Assembly (NCBI RefSeq): GCF_042767895.1
Contig: NC_091555.1
Location: 25,796,458 to 25,806,457 of the forward strand
Origin: Penaeus vannamei
Taxonomy: Eukaryota > Arthropoda > Malacostraca > Decapoda > Penaeidae
Length of the DNA: 10,000 nucleotides
Direction of reading: 5' to 3'
The notes under the pieces were generated by a model. That model worked only from the letters and a program-made list of their open reading frames with translations. It made no database searches and had not been told where the DNA came from. This document shows positions 1 through 7,756 of the stretch, piece by piece (positions within the stretch are counted from its first letter, which is position 1; every line of letters begins with the position of its first letter). A program made the position numbers and the translations under genes.

Positions 1-219
1 GAAAACAGAGTGAATGATTTAGACAGAACAGCTCGTATGGCAGAAGATTTTTCTCTTATACATAAGCCAACTAGTATCGAAGGACAGAGGAAAGATAACT
101 TTACAAAGGGTAATAAGTCACCACAATCGTCTCCACCGACAGGTAATATAAATGAATATAAAAAGGGCACGGCCAGCCCTGGCCAGAGTTCCAATGGTAA
201 TAAGAGAAGACCCATTAAG

Positions 220-261
220 TGTTTTAATTGTAATCTTTTGGGGCATACTAAGAGTAATTGT
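220..261 (+). other. Nucleocapsid CCHC zinc knuckle (Gag)
   Basis: The codons give CFNCNLLGHTKSNC, an exact CX2CX4HX4C knuckle. It follows a basic Lys/Arg-containing stretch, as in retroelement nucleocapsids that bind genomic RNA. It marks the end of Gag, immediately upstream of the protease in the same frame, so no Gag-Pol frameshift is visible within the window. Confidence 0.93.
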
Positions 262-1700
262 TGGTTTCTTAAAGAGAGACGCTCCAAGGATGTTCCAACA
301 GCTCTTGCCAGTGTTAGGGATTCAGATGATATAAACCTTAATAATAATGTCCACAGTATAGGGAAAGTTAGAGCAGAATTCCGACCCTTTTGTTCAAAGG
401 GGATGGTATCCATGGTCGGTGAAGAAGGTAGCGAGAAGCCTGTGATTGTATTCAGAGATACAGGTTCTTTAATGTCTTTAATGTTAGAAGGTATGCTACC
501 TCTATCAAAGGAATCCTCGGTTGGCGCTAATGCTATATTATCTGGAATCGAGTGTGGACAAATGAGTGTTCCTCTTCACCGTGTTCATTTAAAATGTGAC
601 TATATTGACATGGATATTATAGTCGGAGTAGTGTCTAAGATTCCTCTTGAAGGGGTTTCATTTTTTCTCGCAAATGACCTGGCAAAAGAAAAGGTGTTTT
701 GTGGCATAAATAATCCTATTGTTCTGAGTGCCCCAGATCTGGACTGCAGCAGTGTGCAACTGGATGAGTCGGAGATGTACCCGGCATGTGCGGTTACCAG
801 AGCAATGAGGAGAGTGGTGGAAATGAGTCGTGAGGACGAGAAGAGACAAGGTAGTGTGACCACTGTGAGTGAAAACCAGATTGAAAAACTACAGGTATGT
901 GACGATGTGGAGGAAGACTTTAGTAAGGATTTAAACTCGTTGTTTTGCCATGAATCTGATAACAGTGAGGTTGCGGACGAGCTGAGTACTTGCTCCGTAG
1001 AGAGGAAGAATTTAATAGATCAGCAAAAAGTGGATGCGGAATTACGTAAGATTGCTGAGTCAGCTCTGATAGATACCGAAATATCGGATGTTCCCACGGG
1101 TTATTATAAGAAGGATGGTATTCTAATGAGGAAATGGAGACCTTCCCATGTGTCTGCTGGGGACGATTGGCTCACGGTGCATCAGATTGTCATACCGCGA
1201 TCCTATAGGAGACAGATACTGAGTTTAGCTCACGACTCGCCAATGGCAGGACATCTTGGTATTAATAAAACTTGTAATAGGATACAGAAATATTTTTACT
1301 GGCCGGGTATGAGGAAAGACATAGCATTTTACTGTAAGACATGTCATAACTGTCAGGTGGTCGGCAAACCGAATCAGAAAATCACTGCTGCCCCGCTGTA
1401 CCCGATACCCACGATGTCTGAGCCATTTAGCAAAGTTATTGTAGACTGTGTGGGTCCTCTTCCGAAGACCAAGGCTGGTAATGCATATCTCTTGACGATA
1501 ATGTGCCAAACGACTCGCTATCCTGAAGCGATTCCTTTAAGGAAAATAAGTACTTCTGCAATTGTGAAGGCTTTAACTAAATTTTTCACCACGTATGGGT
1601 TACCTCAGTTTGTTCAGACAGATCAGGGCAGTAATTTCTTATCTGGGGTCTTTCAACAAACAATGAAACTCTTAGGGATTCAACATCAGATTTCAAGTGC

Positions 1701-1711
1701 CTATCATCCCG
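1701..1711 (+). repeat. Target-site duplication, left copy
   Basis: CTATCATCCCG occurs here and again, identical, at 7746-7756, exactly bounding the LINE. On this side the repeat belongs to integrase codons (reading YHP), and the base after it starts the LINE with CAGT. Because the LINE tail is (CTAAA)n and the repeat begins CTA, the first three bases of the right copy could come from tail or target, so the duplication is 8-11 bp. Confidence 0.95.
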
Positions 1712-1745
1712 CAGTACACTCCGTGACCTCACACGAAGAGGTCGT
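1712..1745 (+). promoter_or_regulatory. Internal Pol II promoter of the LINE: initiator plus downstream promoter element
   Basis: The element starts CAGT, the initiator core shared by many insect Jockey- and I-type LINEs. Taking the A at 1713 as +1, positions +28 to +33 (1740-1745) read GGTCGT. This fits the downstream promoter element consensus R-G-W-Y-V-T at every position, at the exact spacing required. No TATA box is needed in such promoters, and none is expected because the upstream DNA is host sequence. A promoter lying wholly inside the transcript lets each full-length copy carry it along. Confidence 0.72.
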
Positions 1746-2039
1746 GTGGTGCCCTGCTCCGGTGCCCTCGCCCCTTACACATGGATCTCTGGTGTCATGT
1801 ACGAGGAAACTGTTCATGAATCTTTAGGTGCGCATATACCTCGCAATTGAAACGTCATGAGAGTAGTGATGTGAACATGGCTATGTTTTAAATTCAATTG
1901 AATTCATTCCTCCGCCGAGTGCCAAGTACTGTGTTAGTGACCGTTGGAGCTGAGTGCCCCGTTGTCCCAATCGCCATAATTCACCTGTCACGAGGCGGGC
2001 GAGCCAGGCGCGCCAGGCGCCGCGGTCACCACCCCCACG
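1712..2039 (+). other. LINE 5' untranslated region
   Basis: These 328 bases between the element start and the ORF1 ATG hold the promoter, overlapping short inverted repeats at 1725-1748, and several short ATG-initiated frames that do not continue into ORF1. The last ~60 bases (from about 1985) are strikingly GC-rich with GGCG-containing repeats. The host integrase frame reads through the first 114 bases and stops at 1825-1827. I see no further gene here. Confidence 0.75.
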
Positions 2040-2783
2040 ATGGGGGAAAACCGCAAAGTAAACACTGAGGGGGAAGACTCGCGGGATAGCTGTCCCACCC
2101 CTCCCCCGGCTGAAGAGTGCGCTTCAGCCTGTAATTCAGTGGACAGGACCGCTGAACCCATCGCCATGCAAGAGGCACAAAATGATGGTGATGCCCAGGT
2201 GGGTGACGCCGCTGCTGACCAAGGAGGTGACGGCTTCACGTTAGTGGGCCAAAAAAAGAGAAAGAAAAGAGAGCCCACTAACGCCAGCAAGACGCCACTC
2301 GCACCGAGGAAAGACTACGTCCGTCTCGCCTTCCCTGAAGGCACCACGAAAAAAGAAAAAATGAAATGGCTACAGGACCTTGGCAACCCCTCTTCGAACC
2401 TGAGGGGTAAACCCATTGACCTTGTGAGAGGGGACACGCTCTCCTCGCCATATATCTATGTCGCCCGCTCCCAGCAGAGCTATATAGAAAACCTTACCGG
2501 GGGACTTATTGGAGGTATTACCTTCAAATCATGCGATGAAAAGAAGAAATCGGAAAAATATGACGAATACCTCGTCACATATTATAACAAGGACCTTGAC
2601 CTTGATAATGCATATGCACTCGATGGAGTCCACAAGGCCATTCGAGTGTACAAGGATGGCCAACCATTAAACCGAATCCGCATCGTATGGAAAGGAGAGC
2701 AACCCCCTCCAAGTACATACAATTTCTTCGCAAAATACATGCCCACCAGCCACGTGCGGCCGTGGAGGGCATCCCCCGTCATA

Positions 2784-2879
2784 TGCTACAACTGCATGGG
2801 AAGCGGCCATGTAGCTAAGTATTGCAAGGATAAGGCACGCTGCGCAGCATGTGGCGAGCAACACAGTGCCAAGGAGTGT
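2784..2879 (+). other. Two CCHC zinc knuckles of ORF1
   Basis: The first reads CYNCMGSGHVAKYC (2784-2825) and the second CAACGEQHSAKEC (2841-2879), separated by five residues. This CX2CX4HX4C then CX2CX3HX4C pairing is characteristic of I/Jockey ORF1 proteins and binds single-stranded nucleic acid. All eight metal ligands are present. Confidence 0.92.
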
Positions 2880-2948
2880 CCTCGCAGTGCTGCAGGGCGA
2901 GAGCCTGCTGCAGATGCACCGAGCTTCGTCCCATCCTGCTTCAGCCCT

Positions 2949-3087
2949 CCCTGCTCTGGCACCTCCCCCCCCTCCTCCTGTGGCCGCAGCACCGACCGCG
3001 AGTGCCCAGCGCGGCCCTCCCTGCCCTGGCCCCTCCCCCCCACCCACTGTGGCCCCGGCGCCGACCGCGAGTGACCAGCGCGGCCCT
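2949..3087 (+). repeat. Two-copy tandem repeat, 70 + 69 bp, coding for Pro/Ala-rich units
   Basis: Unit 1 (2949-3018) and unit 2 (3019-3087) align along their whole length, both beginning CCCTG and ending GCGGCCCT. They differ by scattered substitutions and by one base in the C tract (C8 in unit 1, C7 in unit 2). Each would encode 23 residues sharing PTASxQRGP. The 69-bp unit preserves reading frame; the 70-bp one breaks it. The encoded segment is probably a disordered linker between knuckles and coiled coils. Confidence 0.88.
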
Positions 3088-3756
3088 CCTAACCCAATCC
3101 ACGGCCAGCGTGCCGGGGGAGTGCCCAGCCGTGCCGTGTGTGACGTCACCAGCCGCAGAGACTTCCCGGGGCTGTCGGCGAGTGGGGAAGCAGAGGTAGC
3201 CGAACTACGCGACACGGTTGCGTTGTTGAAGGAGCAGGTTGACAAGATGATGCTAATCATCACAGAGTTCAAGACCGCGACCCCCCTCCCCCCCCAGGCG
3301 CCCGCCGAGGCGGCCGTCCCTCACCCTCGGGCAGGGATGACCGCAGGCCTGGCCGGGGAATCCCCCGCAAAACCATGTGGAAGAAGTGACGTCACGCCAG
3401 CTGACCATAGTGACATAAATGTGCAGGAGCTTTTAAAGGAAATCAAAGCTCTGAGACAAGAAAACAATAACTTGAGACAGGACAAGGAAAAAATGAACAG
3501 GGACTGTCATTGCCGAGATACTAGTGCTGCTATTAGTGTTAAAGAAACGAGCGAGCAGATACGATGTCATGACATCAGTGCTGATAACCAGAGTGGGCGT
3601 GTCAACGCTGACAGCAGCGACGCACACTACCACGATCCCTGCGGCACCGAGTCAGACGAGGAGTCCAGTGACGTCACCAGCCCCCCAGGTACACCCGGCA
3701 CAACAACCGAGGGGACTGTGCTAAGAAGTGGGACAAAGCTAAGACCTAATATTTGA

Positions 3757-3932
3757 CATGGTTAAAAGTACTTTTAAGCTTAGGACAATCATCTGTAATA
3801 GAATGTACATTATTCATGAAGTTATATGTTTCTTATGTGAACCTAAATTCCGTAATATCAATGGATATAAGCGCATGAAGTACAGATTACATAATAATAC
3901 ACTACTCACATATTGATAGACACCCAATTAAA
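3757..3932 (+). other. ORF1-ORF2 junction with uncertain ORF2 start
   Basis: ORF1 ends TGA (3754-3756), and one base later comes an ATG in strong context (CATGG, ATG at 3758-3760). That ATG opens a 52-codon frame ending TGA at 3914-3916. The endonuclease frame (codons starting at multiples of 3) is open only from 3879, after a TGA at 3876-3878. In-frame ATGs at 3816 and 3861 lie before that stop. Two explanations remain: ORF2 began at 3758 and suffered a shift between 3879 and 3914, or it began at 3816/3861 and TGA 3876 is a nonsense substitution. Confidence 0.6.
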
Positions 3933-6719
3933 TTCATATCATGGAATATGCGTAGTATTAAACCTAGGCTGAGTGACCTAGAGTTTTATATTCGTAAATA
4001 TAATATTGATGTGATTTGTGTGCAAGAACCTTTTGCTGCTGCTGCTAAAATGAAAATTGCACCTTCAATTAAGGGATATCATTCTTATGTGAATACAGCC
4101 ATGACTGGATTGTTGACATATGTGAAGGTAACATTGCCACATAAATTAGTAAAAAAATCCGAGAACACTGATGTTGAATTTCATCATTTAAAAATTCAGA
4201 CTGCCTCTGGGTATTTTTCACTATATAATATATATGCCAGATCGTCAAAATTTCTGGCTGTTTCTTTACCCAATTTTCACAACCAAGGCACGTTATGCAT
4301 GGGCGACCTTAATGCAAGGCACCCACACTTTGGAGACAGCCAGCGTAATAGTAATGGGGAAGAATTCAAACATTTCATTAATAGTAGATCACTAACAGTA
4401 TATGACACAGAAATAGAAACTCATTTGGGAGGTGGCAGGTTAGATTACGTATTTGGCAAAAATCTAGTTCATGGTAATGTCTGTACTTCACTGGTACGAG
4501 AATTAGTTAGTGACCACTTTGCAATCCGAACTGACTATACTGTTGACAGCAACTCAGCCCCTAAAACACCTAGGCTTAGAATAATCATCCCACCGGGCCT
4601 GGAGCATCACTTCAAGGCACGTGTCTTTGATTGGTACAACACATATGAAGTAACAACAGTTGAAAATTTTTCTCAGGATTTAATCAAAGTTGTCACTGAC
4701 TACTATAACACATGGGTCTGTTCACGAAAACTCTCGAAGAAAAAGAGCCCCCAAGCCCCCCATGCTCCGAGGTGGATCAATGACCCGATTCTAGCCAAGG
4801 AACATCAACGAGTTCAGGAGCTTGCCAATTGCTATAAAGATAACAAGACATCAGACAATCTTATTCAGTTTCTTAAAGCCAATAAAGAATTCAGAGAACT
4901 AAAAACTGAGATTCGTAGTAAACACTGGGAACAATTTTTGCAAAGCATCAATAGTCAAACTTCCATGGCTGATGTATGGAGAAAGATTAATAGGCTGACA
5001 GGTAAAGCTCCCACAACACCGCAGTTTCACAGCCCACAAGAACAAGCTAATATGCTACTGGAGCAGTGGGCTGAAAACTCTCAGCTGAGCTCACTTCCAC
5101 AAGGGATAAAAGACCATCTCGACAAGTCAAAAATAGATAGGAAATTCAATATAGCAGTAGCCTGTGCTGCTATTGACCCATCCGACTTTGCCGAAATAAC
5201 CGAGTGGGAACTGAGAAATGCCCTTGTGAAAGGCAAGGCAACAGCCCCTGGAGAGGATGGCATTACTTACAGTGTTCTTCGCCTCATTGCGCAGGTGCCA
5301 GGCAACCCACTCTTACACCTGTATAGACTCAGCCTATCACAAGGAATCCTCCCAAGCTCCTGGACTAAAAGTTTAATCATCCCTATACCCAAATCCAACA
5401 CTGACAAATACAGACCAATTTCCTTGACCTCCTGTCTGTGCAAAGTACTTGAGAGAATAATTCTGAACAGACTCATGTACCGTATACATGCTAAGTTATC
5501 CCCCAGACTGTATGGATTTCTCCCAGGACGTAGCAGTCAGCATTGTTTTGCAGAATACTTAACAAACTCAATACCAGGCATGCAAACCGTATTTCTTGAT
5601 CTTCAATCTGCCTTTGATATTGCAAACAGAGAAATGATCCTTGAGCAACTAGCTAGCTTTGGTATTCAGGGAAAATTGTTAACATGGATTCAAATGTATC
5701 TATCCAATCGATCGGCTCAGGTTTTCTTCAGGGGTGTTAAGAGTACTCATGCAAAAGTGTTTGAACTCGGCACACCTCAGGGAGGCGTACTTAGTCCCAT
5801 GCTATTTAACATCCTAATGCATAGATTACTAGGCGATATACCACTTGAGGGCAGTGACTCCATTATTTGCTATGCCGATGATATTTGCATTAAATCCTCA
5901 TCCGAGGAGAGAATGCAACAGATCCTTGATGTGCTTTCAGCAAGGGCTACAGAGTGTGGCTTGATAATATCGACTGAAAAAACCAAGGCACTTAACCCTA
6001 AAACAATCCCTCTGCCAAGGTTTCACATCAATGACGTTGAGCTAGATCTCTGTCACCAATACAAATATCTCGGGGTGGCTGTTAATGATGCAGAGTTCAT
6101 ACAAAACCTGAAGAAAAGGCTGTGGGAACGTCTGAAGCCACTTAGGACACTTGTCGGCAAAGACCATGGTATTAATGTCAATATTGCTAGACTCTTTTAC
6201 CTGTCATACATACGGTCGGTCATAGATTATCATGCATTGCACCTAGTATTATACAAGGAATCAGAGTTGGCTAGTTTAGAAATTGTACAAAATGAGGCCA
6301 TGAGGCTTATTCTCGGCGCCCCTAAGACAACGAGGATTGTGAATATGAGATCAGAACTTAATTTGCCGTCTGTCTATGAAAGAATATTATACATAAACAC
6401 CACATTTAGCGTCAAAGCAATAAGAGAACCCCTCTATTGTACAGAGTTCCAAAGACAACTAAAACATAGAATAGTGGAGCTAACTTTGAATGGCAACATC
6501 GATTCAAATTCAAATCCATGGCAACAAGTAACATGTAAGCACTTGTCTCACCTGAACATATCCATAACTAAGACCCTACATGGACGTTCTGCTCCACCGT
6601 GGAAAATGTCGGACCTAAGTGTATTTTATACGACTGCCCCAAAAAAAGACAGTGTCCCCCCTGCTGTACTTAAGCAGTATGCTTTAGCAATTATCAATGA
6701 GCACCTTGAAACTATGCCC

Positions 6720-7130
6720 AATGCGTATGAATGCTACACTGATGGATCCTTGCAGTCTGGGAGTAGAGCAGGATGCGCTTTTGTCGTATATAAAAACAAT
6801 ATTTTGCAGCACCAGGATTGTAGGCGGGTTCATGACTGGGCTAGCACTACGCAAACTGAGTTGGCAGGAATGCTCATAGCCACCGAATTTCTATTAAGTC
6901 AAGGCTCAGGAGTCATTTTCTGCGACTCACAGAGTGCTCTCCAGGCATTGAACACACTAGACAAAGGTGCAGGAAATATTGCAAATGACATAAGGATAAA
7001 TGTGTATCGTGCAAAAGAACGATATACGTTTTGTGTGGATACCATCGCATGTTGGAATCCCCAGGCATGATCATGCTGACCGCCTAGCAAAATCAGCATG
7101 TGACAAGCAAAGTGTTGATATAGATCTTGG
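6720..7130 (+). other. RNase H domain of LINE ORF2, split by frame change
   Basis: The motifs YTDGS (6735-6749), TQTELA with E 6858-6860, and FCDSQSA with D 6924-6926 lie in the ORF2 frame. The last motifs, SHVG (H 7048-7050) and HADRLA (D 7078-7080), lie one frame on. All acidic residues needed for cleavage of RNA in RNA-DNA hybrids are therefore present but not in one continuous frame. An RNase H in ORF2 favours the I clade over Jockey proper. Confidence 0.87.
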
Positions 7131-7321
7131 AGTACCTCTTGCTAGGATTTCACACATAATTAAAACTTCCTTCAAAGAGGACTTGTCTGACTTGATTAAT
7201 TCTCAACGGCCTGAAAGCTGTAGCAAGAACAAGACAGTGTGATATTGTGACCGCAAGAATCAGGCTGGGATATAGATTGTACTGGCAGGTCAGTACAGCC
7301 TGTAATGTTGAAGAAACGAAG

Positions 7322-7378
7322 TGTAAATTATGCAATGAAGAATATAAGCGAACACTTGTACATTATATCTCAGAGTGC
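7322..7378 (+). other. C-terminal CCHC finger of ORF2
   Basis: The motif CX2CX9HX4C (C 7322, C 7331, H 7361, C 7376) follows the ARIRLGY signature, as expected at the C-terminus of I/Jockey-type ORF2 proteins. It is in the third frame of the broken ORF2 and is thought in such elements to bind nucleic acid during target-primed synthesis. Confidence 0.82.
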
Positions 7379-7539
7379 CATGTAATACAGCCTTTCAGAC
7401 CACCTAGCATGAGGTATGGAGAACTATGTAACTACTTCATATCATCTGATGTCTTGGAAGATATAATTATGTTATATCCTAAATTTGGAATGTAGTATCA
7501 CATGACCACATATCAAATGTTACATTGCCTTTCCACGCC

Positions 7540-7558
7540 CAAGCCGTATGCCGGCTTG
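7540..7558 (+). repeat. Perfect 7-bp stem-loop in LINE 3' UTR
   Basis: CAAGCCG (7540-7546), loop TATGC, CGGCTTG (7552-7558). The second 3' module holds a comparable bulged stem (CAC-G-CCTG at 7699-7706 with CAGGGTG at 7717-7723) just before AATAAA. Such 3' stem-loops can be what a LINE reverse transcriptase recognises on its own RNA; that role is inference here. Confidence 0.65.
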
Positions 7559-7726
7559 ACAGATGAGTAGATAAATTACTGATCGTTCTTTTCCTTTAAA
7601 TGATATATTTTAGACCGTAATAATTTTATGATATAGATTTATTCTGTAATACTATTATATAATGCTTTGACCATGTATCAAATGTACTACAGCTTGCCCA
7701 CGCCTGTGCAGTTAGCCAGGGTGGTA

Positions 7727-7745
7727 AATAAAGGACTAAACTAAA
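7727..7745 (+). terminator. LINE polyadenylation signal and (CTAAA)2 tail
   Basis: AATAAA (7727-7732) is followed after three bases by CTAAACTAAA (7736-7745) and then the target-site duplication. There is no poly(A) run. A short tandem-repeat tail instead of poly(A) is known in I-type LINEs and marks the 3' end where reverse transcription started. Confidence 0.8.
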
Positions 7746-7756
7746 CTATCATCCCG
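7746..7756 (+). repeat. Target-site duplication, right copy
   Basis: CTATCATCCCG is identical to 1701-1711. After it the host integrase resumes in the original codon phase (both copies begin in the same phase modulo 3), ending one base into a codon that is completed by 7757-7758. Confidence 0.95.

Larger units (their letters stand above)
1..1711 (+). pseudogene. gag-pol: Gag-protease-integrase polyprotein, 5' portion, cut by LINE insertion
   Basis: The frame is open from base 1, so the true start is upstream; the GTG at 10 is not a start. Counting residues from base 1: a Lys/Ser-rich basic stretch, then a nucleocapsid CCHC knuckle CX2CX4HX4C (220-261, residues 74-87). Next is an aspartic protease with DTG at 457-465 (residues 153-155) preceded by hydrophobic VIVF. 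An acidic linker of about 100 residues follows. The integrase zinc domain has H411, H418, C448 and C451, with the typical AGHLG and FYWPGM signatures. The integrase core has D482 (1444-1446) and D541 (1621-1623). The native frame ends at 1711. Reading on enters LINE 5' UTR and adds 38 foreign residues before a stop at 1825-1827. Protease runs straight into integrase with no RT between them, unlike ordinary Gypsy elements. The product would process the polyprotein and integrate cDNA, but this copy lacks the catalytic glutamate on the same segment. Confidence 0.9.
2040..3756 (+). pseudogene. ORF1: LINE ORF1 nucleic-acid-binding protein, one frameshift
   Basis: Role: ORF1p of I/Jockey elements coats the LINE RNA and accompanies it to the nucleus. 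The ATG at 2040 has a strong context (A at -3, G at +4). Order of parts: an acidic N-terminus; a lysine/arginine cluster (KKRKKR, about 2250-2275) resembling a nuclear signal; an RRM-like region (about 2310-2770) with the GQPL...VRP pattern seen before knuckles in Jockey-type ORF1; CCHC knuckles at 2784-2825 (CX2CX4HX4C) and 2841-2879 (CX2CX3HX4C); a Pro/Ala-rich tandem repeat (2949-3087); and two coiled-coil segments (about 3190-3285 and 3415-3500). The first frame ends at 3074 and the second frame continues to TGA at 3754-3756. The break is the C8 tract at 2965-2972, which has one base more than the matching tract in the second repeat. Without it the protein would be about 571 residues. A third knuckle, common in the family, is absent. 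Confidence 0.87.
3879..7495 (+). pseudogene. ORF2: LINE ORF2: APE endonuclease, reverse transcriptase, RNase H, CCHC; frameshifted near 3' end
   Basis: Role: nicks target DNA and copies the LINE RNA at the nick. The endonuclease (about 3933-4540) has N in WN (3945), E in QEP (4026), GDLN (D 4305, N 4311), D in LDY (4443) and SDH (4512-4517), so the catalytic set is complete. Since WN lies before the first in-frame ATG (3948), that ATG cannot be the true start. Reverse transcriptase (about 5180-6090) has YRPISL, GFLPGRSS, motif A DLQSAFD (D 5598), motif B TPQGGVLSP and YADD (5871-5882). RNase H has D 6741, E 6858, D 6924 and D 7078. The main frame stops at 7068-7070. RNase H continues in the next frame (WIPSHVG, HADRLA) to TGA 7240-7242, and the end lies in a third frame (ARIRLGY, then a CX2CX9HX4C finger, 7322-7378) to TAG 7493-7495. 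Both changes fit one extra base, the first near the A4 run at 7013-7016 and the second within 7196-7240. Confidence 0.92.
1712..7745 (+). mobile_element. Full-length I/Jockey-group non-LTR retrotransposon (LINE), nested
   Basis: Seen: a 6034-bp unit bounded by an identical 11-bp direct repeat. It begins CAGT and ends AATAAA plus (CTAAA)2, and it has two ORFs in the same orientation as the host element. ORF1 has CCHC knuckles. ORF2 has an APE-type endonuclease, a YADD reverse transcriptase, an RNase H domain and a terminal CCHC. Known: ORF2 with RNase H plus a knuckle-bearing ORF1 is typical of the I clade and relatives; Jockey proper usually lacks RNase H. A simple-repeat tail rather than poly(A) also fits I-type elements. 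Inference: full-length insertion by target-primed reverse transcription. Lesions in both ORFs suggest this copy is not autonomous now, if the assembly is correct. Clade placement is from motifs only; R1/LOA relatives cannot be excluded. Confidence 0.93.
7496..7745 (+). other. LINE 3' untranslated region with duplicated end module
   Basis: These 250 bases follow the ORF2 stop. Two related blocks begin with TGACCA: 7503-7577 and 7668-7732. They share TATCAAATGT and CCACGCC/CCCACGCC cores, then a stem-loop, then an A/T-rich ATAAA end. The second block is the real terminus, with AATAAA at 7727-7732. The DNA between the blocks is AT-rich with no gene. Confidence 0.75.

Noticed and set aside
152..334. 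Open frame overlapping Gag in another phase
   Set aside because: It overlaps the CCHC-coding frame and shows no motif; it is a shadow of the real frame.
600..3272. Several minus-strand frames opposite Gag-Pol and ORF1
   Set aside because: Each lies opposite a domain-bearing plus-strand frame; the GC-rich ones reflect few stops in GC-rich DNA. No recognisable motif.
2851..3756. Separate gene starting at ATG 2851
   Set aside because: It is the second half of ORF1 in a shifted frame; the tandem repeat joins both halves when one C is ignored.
3948..3950. ATG 3948 as the ORF2 start
   Set aside because: The endonuclease WN motif, with its catalytic Asn, lies just before it in the same open frame.
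7000..7495. Two small independent genes after ORF2
   Set aside because: They carry the missing RNase H motifs and the terminal CCHC of ORF2 in successive frames.
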